From JAICLV01 sp036380925 (GTDB lineage: Bacteria > Actinomycetota > Actinomycetes > Acidothermales > Acidothermaceae), in assembly GCA_036380925.1 (NCBI GenBank), contig DASVDW010000223.1, positions 1 through 9,435 on the forward strand: a stretch of DNA of 9,435 nt. Direction: 5' to 3'. Each line of letters opens with the position of its first letter. Position 1 is the stretch's first letter. Made by a program: the position numbers and the translations under genes. Under the pieces are notes generated by a model. That model did not search any database, was not told where the DNA came from, and was given only the letters and a program-made list of their open reading frames with translations. This document shows, piece after piece, positions 1 through 5,880 of this stretch.

Positions 1-183
1 GTCCTGACCGGTGCCGTCTACCGGCGCTCGTACAGCCATGGTCTCGTTTTCCTCAACCCGTCACGCCAGCACGTCGCCACCATTTCGATCCCGGCCGGAT
101 ACGTTGACGCCTACGGCGCCCCTGTGTCGCGCCGCGTCGAACTCGCGCCGCTAACGGCACTCCTGCTCCGCTCGGCGAATTGA
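1..183 (+). CDS. C-terminal end of a putative glycoside-hydrolase-like protein (5' truncated by the window)
   Basis: Frame 1 is open from the first base to TGA at 181-183 and gives 60 residues. The peptide has a basic, Tyr-rich start (VYRRSYSHG), then GLVFLNPS, a short strand (VATISIP), GYVDAYGAPV and a final hydrophobic stretch (VELAPLTALLLRS). The order 'G-x-V-x-x-N-P-S ... Y-x-D-x-x-G ... V-x-L-x-P-x-x-x-x-x-L' is the pattern I associate with the C-terminal beta-domain of hypothetical glycosyl hydrolases such as the GHL15-type family, and with TIM-barrel glycosidases more broadly. The catalytic domain is outside the window, so the enzymatic assignment is inference from this tail alone. A hairpin begins 8 bases after the stop. 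A glycan-active enzyme next to a polysaccharide operon would make sense, but the terminator and about 300 bases of gap suggest a separate transcript. Confidence 0.5.
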   Translation, partial: VLTGAVYRRSYSHGLVFLNPSRQHVATISIPAGYVDAYGAPVSRRVELAPLTALLLRSAN

Positions 184-190
184 TCTCAAT

Positions 191-219
191 GCAGGGTGGC
201 GGTGTCGCGCCACCCCTGC
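191..219 (+). terminator. Hairpin, likely transcription terminator after the truncated upstream gene
   Basis: The left arm GCAGGGTGGCG (191-201) pairs with CGCCACCCCTGC (208-219), giving an 11-bp GC-rich stem with one bulged C and a 6-base loop. It starts 8 bases after the stop codon at 181-183. No T-run follows (GTTACCCG comes next), so it is not a classic intrinsic terminator. T-poor hairpins placed like this after a stop are common in high-GC actinobacteria. The assignment rests on structure and position only. Confidence 0.5.
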
Positions 220-269
220 GTTACCCGATCACCTCGCTGAGGTTCGCGAGAGTTGCCTGTTGGTTAGTT

Positions 270-298
270 TTGGCAGGGCGAACGGCCTTCCATACTGG
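270..298 (+). promoter_or_regulatory. Possible sigma-70-like promoter for the hypothetical gene
   Basis: TTGGCA at 270-275 is a reasonable -35-like hexamer. It lies 17 bases before TACTGG (293-298) or 15 bases before CATACT (291-296); neither matches the -10 consensus (TANNNT) fully. The site is in the AT-richest part of the intergenic region and after the putative terminator. It would leave an untranslated leader of roughly 185 bases before ATG 494. This is a weak pattern match only. Confidence 0.2.
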
Positions 299-483
299 GC
301 ACTATGTCTAGAGTCCCCGCCATATCTCCCGTAGCGGAGTCTCTCGCCAGCGGCAGCGGTGATCGCCGACCTATTGGCCGTCAGCGGGTTGGCGGCCGAC
401 TCTCGGCAGTCCGGCGGTCCGACCCGATGAGTTGAGCTCGGGGCGCGCTGGTTCAAGTCGGCGAATCGGATCAAGCTCGGTGT

Positions 484-488
484 GGGGG
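484..488 (+). promoter_or_regulatory. Candidate ribosome binding site deciding the start at ATG 494
   Basis: A GGGGG run ends 5 bases before ATG 494. The in-frame GTG at 482 would place this run inside the coding sequence and has no purine-rich element of its own. The ATG is therefore preferred, though a pure G-run is a modest Shine-Dalgarno match. Confidence 0.4.
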
Positions 489-493
489 TCGCG

Positions 494-1321
494 ATGACCG
501 AAGACTCGAACCTAAATGGCTCATGGAAGCCGACGGCGCGTTCGGAGGCTGATGTAGATCTGCTCCAACGCTCGATCAATCATGTGGAATATTTGCTCGA
601 CCGTCTTGAATTGGGTGCTGTCCCGACCCCACAGGGCGAAGGTTCCGAGAAGCCCGAAATGGCGACTGCGGCGACCGGAGCCGACACAATAACCCACACC
701 GGACCCGGCGGTTCCGTGGCGACTCCCTTGCCACTCGCCGCGCAAACCGACGCGCTGCGCATCACGCTTGCGGCGCATGAGGAGGCGTCTCGGATCCGCG
801 CACGGGCAGCCGCCATGCACGCCGAAGTGGTCGCCGAGCGTGAGCGGCTATTCATCGCAGCGCAGCAGCTGTACGAGACATTACGCGCCGATGCGATCTA
901 CGAATCGACGGCAGGAGCGGGCATGCCGCAGGCGGTTGGCCAGCTGCAGACTGCGCCAACTGAGCGCGACGACCGTAACCGAGTCGGCGCGAACGTCGCG
1001 GAGATCGCCCTCCCGGCGGACGCCGTCAGGCTGCTCGTGCACGACGTTCCTGGGCTCGTCACCGGACTCTCCGATGCGCTGGCGTGCCTACAGAAGCTGA
1101 CGACGGCGATCGGCGCGGAGATTCCGACCAGCGCTGCTTTCCTCGACGGCGCACGGGTTTGTGATGATCCGGATGATCCGGATGTCGGAGACGGATTGGA
1201 CACCGACTCCCGGGGCGTTTTCGCCGCCGGCGTTTCGACCGCTGATCACAAGGCGGGGCATGGACGTGCGCAATCCGCCAATCGCGCAAACGGATCAAGC
1301 TTCCGCATAGCCCGGCGCTGA
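494..1321 (+). CDS. Hypothetical protein with charged coiled-coil-like centre and Asp-rich tail
   Basis: A 275-residue protein that I do not recognise. There is no signal peptide or membrane segment, so it is probably cytoplasmic. An N-terminal helix-like part (residues 17-40, SEADVDLLQRSIN...LLDRLEL) is followed by a Pro/Gly/Thr-rich linker (41-80). Residues 84-135 are a strongly charged Ala/Glu/Arg segment with heptad-like spacing, predicted helical and possibly a coiled coil. A second hydrophobic helix-like region lies at 172-206. The tail holds DDPDDPD and further Asp (224-238) and ends in a basic, low-complexity stretch (250-275). The charged centre resembles DivIVA/SepIVA-like cytoskeletal proteins of actinobacteria only in composition. 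Third-position G/C looks clearly lower by eye than in the genes downstream, although the frame stays open for 276 codons. ATG 494 is chosen over GTG 482 because GGGGG lies 5 bases upstream. A strong hairpin just after the stop suggests it may be transcribed separately from the polysaccharide operon. Confidence 0.6.
   Translation: MTEDSNLNGSWKPTARSEADVDLLQRSINHVEYLLDRLELGAVPTPQGEGSEKPEMATAATGADTITHTGPGGSVATPLPLAAQTDALRITLAAHEEASRIRARAAAMHAEVVAERERLFIAAQQLYETLRADAIYESTAGAGMPQAVGQLQTAPTERDDRNRVGANVAEIALPADAVRLLVHDVPGLVTGLSDALACLQKLTTAIGAEIPTSAAFLDGARVCDDPDDPDVGDGLDTDSRGVFAAGVSTADHKAGHGRAQSANRANGSSFRIARR
1163..1184 (+). repeat. Short in-frame tandem repeat (9-bp unit, 2.4 copies)
   Basis: The unit GATGATCCG occurs twice in full plus GATG. 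It encodes Asp-Asp-Pro-Asp-Asp-Pro-Asp at residues 224-230 of the hypothetical protein. The DNA also contains the 8-bp palindrome ATCCGGAT twice (1167-1174 and 1176-1183). A coding origin is the simplest explanation, because the repeat is exactly in frame. Confidence 0.8.
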
Positions 1322-1325
1322 CACC

Positions 1326-2141
1326 GTGTTTCACGGCGGGTCGGCGCGTCCTGAAGACGCGCTGACACACGAAAAGGGCTCAGCGGCACAGCGAAACGGT
1401 GCGGCTTCGGTGGGGTATCGGATAACACATCAGGACGCCGACCATGCGCGGTATTACGACCGTGACTTCTGGTCGCCGTCCAGCGCGAAGGGGCTGAACT
1501 GGGAGATCGAACGGCGGATTCTCGATCGGGTGTTCGACCGCCACCTGCAGCCGACGCCGCGGCGAGCCGTGGACTTCGCGTGCGGCACGGGGCGTGTCTT
1601 GCAGTACCTCGAGGCACGGGTGAACGAAACAATCGGCATCGACGTCTCCGCCGAGATGCTGGCGCTCGCGCGTCCGCGTTGTTCGCACTCGCGTCTCGTG
1701 CAGCATGACGTGACCGTCACGCCCGTGCGCGACTTACCGCATCCGATCGATCTCGTGACGGCCTTTCGCTTTTTCTTGAACGCCGAACCGGAGTTGCGGC
1801 GCGACGCGCTTGCCTGGATGAGATCGGTGCTGTGTCCTGATGGCGTTCTCGTCGCCAACTTTCACCTCAACCCGTCGAGCCTGCGAGGGCGCTACCTGCG
1901 AGTGCGATGGGCAGGGCGACAGCGGGTCCCTATGCTGGCGCCGCGCGCCGTCGACGACATGCTCGACGCGGCCGGGTTCGACGTCCTCGCGCGCTTCGGC
2001 TACGAATACCTGCCGTACCGCCGCGAAGGCACTCGGCTGTGGGCCCCGGCATTGCGCCGACGTCTCGAGATCGCGTTGCTGGACAAGCCACGGATTGCCG
2101 CGCTGGGCGGCGCCTTCATCGTCGTCGCGAGGGCCCGATGA
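1326..2141 (+). CDS. Class I SAM-dependent methyltransferase
   Basis: Predicted to transfer a methyl group from S-adenosylmethionine, probably to a sugar or glycan intermediate of the polysaccharide made by this operon; the acceptor is unknown. Counted from GTG 1326 (271 residues), the Rossmann-fold signature is clear: motif I VDFACGTGR (82-90) for SAM binding, the acidic strand end GIDVSAEML (104-112) that contacts the ribose, LVQHDVT (124-130), and the post-II region with hydrophobic strand IDLVTAFRFF (141-150). LCPDGVLVANFH (169-180) is the usual 'L-x-P-G-G' turn with D for the first G. An HxxYYDRDFW-type N-terminus (41-49) is typical of small-molecule methyltransferases. The start is uncertain: no good Shine-Dalgarno precedes GTG 1326, and a strong hairpin (1340-1366) covers the first codons. 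In-frame GTG 1410 would give 243 residues and keep all motifs. The stop overlaps the next start (ATGA at 2138-2141), placing it first in the operon. Confidence 0.85.
   Translation: MFHGGSARPEDALTHEKGSAAQRNGAASVGYRITHQDADHARYYDRDFWSPSSAKGLNWEIERRILDRVFDRHLQPTPRRAVDFACGTGRVLQYLEARVNETIGIDVSAEMLALARPRCSHSRLVQHDVTVTPVRDLPHPIDLVTAFRFFLNAEPELRRDALAWMRSVLCPDGVLVANFHLNPSSLRGRYLRVRWAGRQRVPMLAPRAVDDMLDAAGFDVLARFGYEYLPYRREGTRLWAPALRRRLEIALLDKPRIAALGGAFIVVARAR
1340..1366 (+). terminator. Strong inverted repeat between the hypothetical gene and the methyltransferase; candidate terminator or attenuator
   Basis: GTCGGCGCGTC (1340-1350) and GACGCGCTGAC (1356-1366) form an 11-bp stem (one G-U wobble) with a 5-base loop (CTGAA). 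It begins 18 bases after the stop of the hypothetical gene. No T-tract follows. It overlaps codons 5-14 of the methyltransferase frame if that starts at GTG 1326. Either the hairpin ends or attenuates transcription and the methyltransferase starts later (GTG 1410), or it folds in the translated 5' end. The inverted repeat is seen directly; the function is inference. Confidence 0.45.
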
Positions 2142-5059
2142 ACGTCATCGGCACCCCCTTCCGCACAGTTGCGGAGGCGCACGTGCCGACGGGGTCGACC
2201 GCGGCAACTGAATCCCCGGCGGGAACCGCCGAGCTGGCCGCGTGGGAACGCTCGAAGATCGGTGATCGGCTCGGATCGTTCGGTGTCCTCCTCCCCGCGC
2301 GACCGGCGGGGCCGGTGGTGCTCGCCGTGGACGCCGGGATCGCCGATGTCTTGCGGCGCCGGTATGCGCACGTCCTCGTGCTGTCCCGGTCGATCGGCAG
2401 CGGCCTCCTCGTGCGGCCGCCCGCCTACGTGCTCTGGGACGGCAGGCACAACCCGGTCATGACCGGCTCGGCGGCACTCGTCGTCATCGACAGCAGGCTC
2501 GGCTCGGTGGCGTCGCTACGACCCGCCCTGGCGCCGGGCGGGACACTCGCCGTCCTGGGGGGCCGCGGCGAATTCGTGATCTACCCCAGCGCGCGGCACC
2601 CAGAGCAGGTTTGGCGCAGAGATTGGCCGCTGCCGCACCTGTCCGGATTTCGCGCGCAGGTGCGCCGGCTCGTCGGACTCCACACGAGCCGGCGACGCGG
2701 CGCGCCGCGATTGTTCCTGGAGGGAAAGCCGGGTCCGTCGATCGCCGACCTGGTGCTGGCAGACCTGGCCGCTTCGACCGGCAGGCCGGGCCGACTGGTC
2801 GGTGTTGAGACTGCTGGACACACGATCTTGCGAGTTCGCCGATCGGACGGCGACATCGCCGTCCGGCTTGCGCTGTCGAACACCGAACAGCAACCGACGG
2901 TCGGCGGGCACGTTGCGGCTGAAGTGCCGAGCATTCGGCCGCTCGTACAGAAAGAACTTGCCCGGGGGACGACCGTTGGATGTCCATGGGTTGCGACACG
3001 GTGGCTGCCGCGGGGTCGCCGCCCGCTCGTCGACCTGCTGTGGGGCGAGCGCCGACGGTGGCAGATCGCCGAGACGCTCGTCGCGGGGTTGTCGACAGTT
3101 TGCACTGGCCGCTCCGAATTGGGATGGGCAAAGTCGTGGTGCGACAGAGCCTTGCTCGCGCCCCGGGACATTCGCGAGCGCCTCGCCGGCGTGATGGCGC
3201 CGTTGGACGACGGGGTGCCCCTCGGCTGGTGCCATGGTGATCCGTGGCCGCCCAACGTGGTCATCGATCGGAACGCGGCGGCGGTCATCGATTGGGAAAA
3301 CGCGACGTCCGACGCACCGTTAGGACTGGACTGGCTGCTGCTCGAGGTCCTCCGTGAAGTGCGCGCGGGTCGCGGCAGCGTCGCCGCGGTCTGCAAGCGC
3401 ATGATCGATGGCAAGCTGTCGACGGATCGACCCGTCGGCGGGCGGCCATTCGGCGAATGGGACGTCCCACGCCGGACTGCCTTTGTCGTCGCGACCTTCA
3501 TGCTCTACTTGCGCAACCGGTCACTACACGACCTTGGCGCGGACAACCTCCGAGCCGAGCTGTCGTTGATCACCGCGGCTCTCGAACCGACGACCAACGA
3601 CGACGCGCCAGGGCAGCAGCCACCGACCCCGCCCAAGACCGGCCGGGTTGCTCGGGGGGCGGGTTGGCTCGGTCTCAGCGCCGCCGTCGTCAAAGGCGCG
3701 CAGACCGCCGTGCTGCTCGTGCTCGCTTCGTTGCTGGCGCCTTCGGCGCTCGGGTTGATCGCCATCGGCACGATGATCACCAATGTGTCGCAGGTGATTA
3801 GCGACCTCGGCACCAACACCGCGTTGATCTACTGGCGCGGCGACGCTCGGCGTGCGGCGCGAAGCGCGGTGACTTTGTCGGCAACGTTGAACGTGCTGAT
3901 CGCCGGGTTGGTTTGGCTGGTCGCGCCATGGCTTGCGAACGCCTTGCACGCGGGCCCTGACGGCGCCTGGGTGATCCGCGGGTTGGTGAGCGTGCTGCCG
4001 TGTTACGGCGTTGCCGCCACGTCGCTGGAGCTGCTTCGTCGCGACCTCGCGTTCGTACGCCGAGTCATCCCAGACATCGCCGCCGCATTGTGCGGCGCGA
4101 CGGTCGCCGTTGTGCTTGCCGTGCAAGGCCACGGGGTCGCCGCGCTCGTCGCCGGGCAGATCGTGCAAGGGGTTCTGACACTCGTCCTGGCGTGGATCGC
4201 GGGAGGCGTCATCCGCCCGGGCTGGCGAATTGGCGACGTGCGCGGACTGCTGGGGTACGGCGCCCATCTCACCGGAGCCAACCTGTTGCAGCTGGTGGTC
4301 TTCAACGTCGACTACGTGATCGTCGCGCGCGTGTTGGGGCCAACTTCGCTCGGCCAGTACTCGCTTGCGTTTCGGCTCGCCTTCCTGCCCTATCTGAACG
4401 TCGCATTCGTCATCGCCGGAGCCGCCTTCCCTTACCTGTGCCGACTCGGCGATGGCGCCGTCGGGCCTGCCGTCGCGCGCGTCGTCGCCGCAGCCATGCG
4501 AGTGCTCGTGCCGCTTTGCCTGGGGATCGCGCTGTTCGCGGATCAGTTGCAGTTGCTCGGAACGAAATGGCAACCCGCGATTGCGGCGGCACGATGGCTC
4601 GCCCTCTACGCGACGCTGCTTAGCGTGGCGCAGTTCGCGCAGACCGCGCTGAACTCGATCGGGCGCCCGCGCAACACACTGCAGCTTCAGCTGTTGCATC
4701 TGGTGATTCTGGTGGCGGCTCTCGTGGCCCTCGCCCGCTACGGAATCACCGCCGTTGCGATCGGCCAGGTACTTGCCGCGTCGGTGGAGAGTGCGGCCGC
4801 GCTGGCGATCGCGCGCCAGCACTTGTCCGGTTTTCGGGTGGGCGAACTGGCAGCAGCGCTCACCCCGGTCGGCGTCGGGGCGGTCTGCATGGCCGTCGTC
4901 GTGCTCGGTTTCCAGGCGGCTTTTCCTGGTACGCGCGTCTCGATAGAGGGCCTGCTCGTCGTGGGAGCGCTGGGCGTCGCCGCATACCTCGGCGCCCTAG
5001 GGCTGCTCGATCGGAAGAACCTCGTCCGGACCGTCGTGACGATGGCGAGGCCGTCATGA
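2138..5059 (+). CDS. Trimodular fusion: degenerate methyltransferase-like region, APH-fold kinase and Wzx-type polysaccharide flippase
   Basis: A 973-residue protein starting at ATG 2138, with GAGGG 4 bases upstream and ATGA overlap with the methyltransferase. Module 1 (about 30-185) resembles a methyltransferase core with the strand-turn-strand LRPALAPGGTLAVLGG (127-142), but where motif I should be it has VVLAVDAGIADV, without the Gly-rich SAM loop. Module 2 (about 195-485) is an aminoglycoside phosphotransferase/choline-kinase-fold domain: HGDPWPPN (366-373) supplies the catalytic Asp368 and Asn373, and DWE (385-387) the metal-binding Asp385. The N-lobe strand that normally carries an ATP-binding Lys reads AVRLAL (241-246), so Arg may replace it. 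A Pro-rich linker (about 486-502) leads to module 3 (about 505-973), roughly 470 residues with about 12 hydrophobic segments. It resembles MATE/MVF-superfamily O-antigen flippases (for example SDLGTNTALIYW at 555-566 and NVDYVIVARVLGPTSLGQYS at 723-742). No ATG/GTG start or frame break separates kinase and flippase. The expected role is flipping a lipid-linked glycan across the membrane; the kinase substrate is unknown. Confidence 0.85.
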   Translation: MNVIGTPFRTVAEAHVPTGSTAATESPAGTAELAAWERSKIGDRLGSFGVLLPARPAGPVVLAVDAGIADVLRRRYAHVLVLSRSIGSGLLVRPPAYVLWDGRHNPVMTGSAALVVIDSRLGSVASLRPALAPGGTLAVLGGRGEFVIYPSARHPEQVWRRDWPLPHLSGFRAQVRRLVGLHTSRRRGAPRLFLEGKPGPSIADLVLADLAASTGRPGRLVGVETAGHTILRVRRSDGDIAVRLALSNTEQQPTVGGHVAAEVPSIRPLVQKELARGTTVGCPWVATRWLPRGRRPLVDLLWGERRRWQIAETLVAGLSTVCTGRSELGWAKSWCDRALLAPRDIRERLAGVMAPLDDGVPLGWCHGDPWPPNVVIDRNAAAVIDWENATSDAPLGLDWLLLEVLREVRAGRGSVAAVCKRMIDGKLSTDRPVGGRPFGEWDVPRRTAFVVATFMLYLRNRSLHDLGADNLRAELSLITAALEPTTNDDAPGQQPPTPPKTGRVARGAGWLGLSAAVVKGAQTAVLLVLASLLAPSALGLIAIGTMITNVSQVISDLGTNTALIYWRGDARRAARSAVTLSATLNVLIAGLVWLVAPWLANALHAGPDGAWVIRGLVSVLPCYGVAATSLELLRRDLAFVRRVIPDIAAALCGATVAVVLAVQGHGVAALVAGQIVQGVLTLVLAWIAGGVIRPGWRIGDVRGLLGYGAHLTGANLLQLVVFNVDYVIVARVLGPTSLGQYSLAFRLAFLPYLNVAFVIAGAAFPYLCRLGDGAVGPAVARVVAAAMRVLVPLCLGIALFADQLQLLGTKWQPAIAAARWLALYATLLSVAQFAQTALNSIGRPRNTLQLQLLHLVILVAALVALARYGITAVAIGQVLAASVESAAALAIARQHLSGFRVGELAAALTPVGVGAVCMAVVVLGFQAAFPGTRVSIEGLLVVGALGVAAYLGALGLLDRKNLVRTVVTMARPS

Positions 5060-5880
5060 GACCAGGGGTGCGCGCCGCGGCGCGGCTGGTGCGGCCGGCT
5101 TCCCGCGCCTCGCGACGACTGCGTCGCGGCGGCTGGCTGACGCTGGTGGGCTGGCATCGCCTGGGCCCGGGAGACGACGGGCTGTCCACTCCGGTCGATG
5201 TGTTCTTGCGGCAACTCGAGGTCCTGGAGCGGTGGGGCGCAACCGTCCTTTCGCTGAACGACGCGGCGCGGCTGTGCATGGCCGACGCGCTACCGGCGCG
5301 CGCCGTGGCGTTGACCTTCGACGACGGGTATTCCAGTGTCGTCAAGACCGCGTGGCCCCTGCTTCGTGAACGAAGTCTGCCCGCGACGTTGTTCGTCGTG
5401 ACCGGTTACCTGGACGGCGGCAAGCGATTCCCCTGGGACGCCGCCGTCGGCGACCAGGACGCTGGCCGGGCACAGCTTGCGACGTCGGACGACGTCGCGG
5501 CCGCCGCCGTCGACGGACTCGACATCGGATCGCACACCGTTTCCCACCGGTGGCTACCAAGTCTTGGCGCCGATGACCTCAAGCGGGAGTTGGCCGGTTC
5601 GCGCGCCGCGGCAGAGGAGCTGCTTGGCCGCCCGGTCCAATCTCTCGCGTACCCGATGGGCGGCTGGAACACCGCGGTCCTCTCCGCTGCGCACCAGGCC
5701 GGCTACACGATCGGCGTCACCACCGACCGTGGCGCAAACACCCGAAGGCAGAATCCGCTTTCGCTGAGAAGGGCCATGGCTCCGAACTCCGCAGCCGACT
5801 TCGCGCTGCTGCTCGACGGCGCTTTGACCTGGCTGCGACCGCTCGACAGGTGGCGACAACGTGGAGGCGCGCCGTGGTGA
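5056..5880 (+). CDS. NodB-type polysaccharide deacetylase
   Basis: A 274-residue carbohydrate esterase 4-like enzyme expected to remove N- or O-acetyl groups from the polysaccharide or its lipid-linked precursor using a divalent metal. Visible motifs are TFDDGY (87-92, catalytic base Asp89 and metal ligand Asp90), the metal-binding histidines in SHTVSH (His160, His164), and AYPMGGWN (198-205), which replaces the RxPY-type motif as in many polysaccharide-locus deacetylases. LSLRRAM (235-241) sits where the last motif would be; Arg instead of the classic His is usual in this branch. The N-terminus is very basic (residues 1-25) with only a short hydrophobic stretch and no clear signal peptide, so cytoplasmic or membrane-surface action is more likely than secretion. 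ATG 5056 overlaps the previous stop (ATGA) and is preceded by GAGG (5047-5050) at 5 bases. The size fits a single NodB domain. Confidence 0.9.
   Translation: MRPGVRAAARLVRPASRASRRLRRGGWLTLVGWHRLGPGDDGLSTPVDVFLRQLEVLERWGATVLSLNDAARLCMADALPARAVALTFDDGYSSVVKTAWPLLRERSLPATLFVVTGYLDGGKRFPWDAAVGDQDAGRAQLATSDDVAAAAVDGLDIGSHTVSHRWLPSLGADDLKRELAGSRAAAEELLGRPVQSLAYPMGGWNTAVLSAAHQAGYTIGVTTDRGANTRRQNPLSLRRAMAPNSAADFALLLDGALTWLRPLDRWRQRGGAPW
5863..5867 (+). promoter_or_regulatory. Ribosome binding site deciding the start of the Wzy-like gene
   Basis: GGAGG lies 6 bases before GTG 5874 and 9 bases before GTG 5877, inside the end of the deacetylase gene. It would fall inside the coding sequence if the in-frame GTG at 5850 were used, which argues against that longer start. 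GTG 5877 additionally makes a GTGA overlap with the deacetylase stop, as at the other junctions of the operon. Confidence 0.7.

Larger units (their letters stand above)
220..493. other. Non-coding interval; no convincing gene
   Basis: About 275 bases between the putative terminator and the hypothetical gene. It is noticeably less GC-rich near 250-330 than the coding regions. I see no tRNA, recognisable riboswitch or convincing small gene. The longest minus-strand frame here looks like a shadow: it has no plausible domain and runs on into the following gene. There are short self-complementary pieces: GCCGA/TCGGC with a 3-base loop at 395-407, and GGCCG/CGGCC around 376-397. These could structure a 5' leader, but such pieces are expected by chance at this GC content. 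The AT-richer part is the natural place for the promoter of the downstream gene. Confidence 0.6.

Noticed and set aside
304..435. Possible 43-residue + strand peptide starting at ATG 304 in the upstream intergenic region
   Set aside because: There is no clear ribosome binding site, the composition is Arg/Ser/Gly-rich and random-looking, and I recognise no domain. Frames of this length occur by chance in GC-rich DNA.
229..579. 116-residue minus-strand reading frame across the intergenic region
   Set aside because: It overlaps the start of the better supported + strand gene and shows no domain-like pattern. It looks like a chance frame of GC-rich DNA.
1907..2137. Upstream extension of the fusion gene to a start at 1907
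   Set aside because: It would overlap most of the methyltransferase C-terminus and adds an Arg-rich shadow sequence. ATG 2138 has a ribosome binding site and the ATGA overlap seen elsewhere in the operon.
3590..3660. Possible sequencing frameshift or missed gene boundary between the kinase and flippase modules
   Set aside because: The frame is continuous, with no stop and no ATG/GTG start in the linker. The Pro-rich peptide looks like a genuine interdomain linker.
3524..4822. 432-residue minus-strand reading frame opposite the flippase part of the fusion
   Set aside because: The translation is His/Arg/Gln/Asp-rich low complexity, typical of the antisense of a hydrophobic gene. The + strand frame has clear family features.
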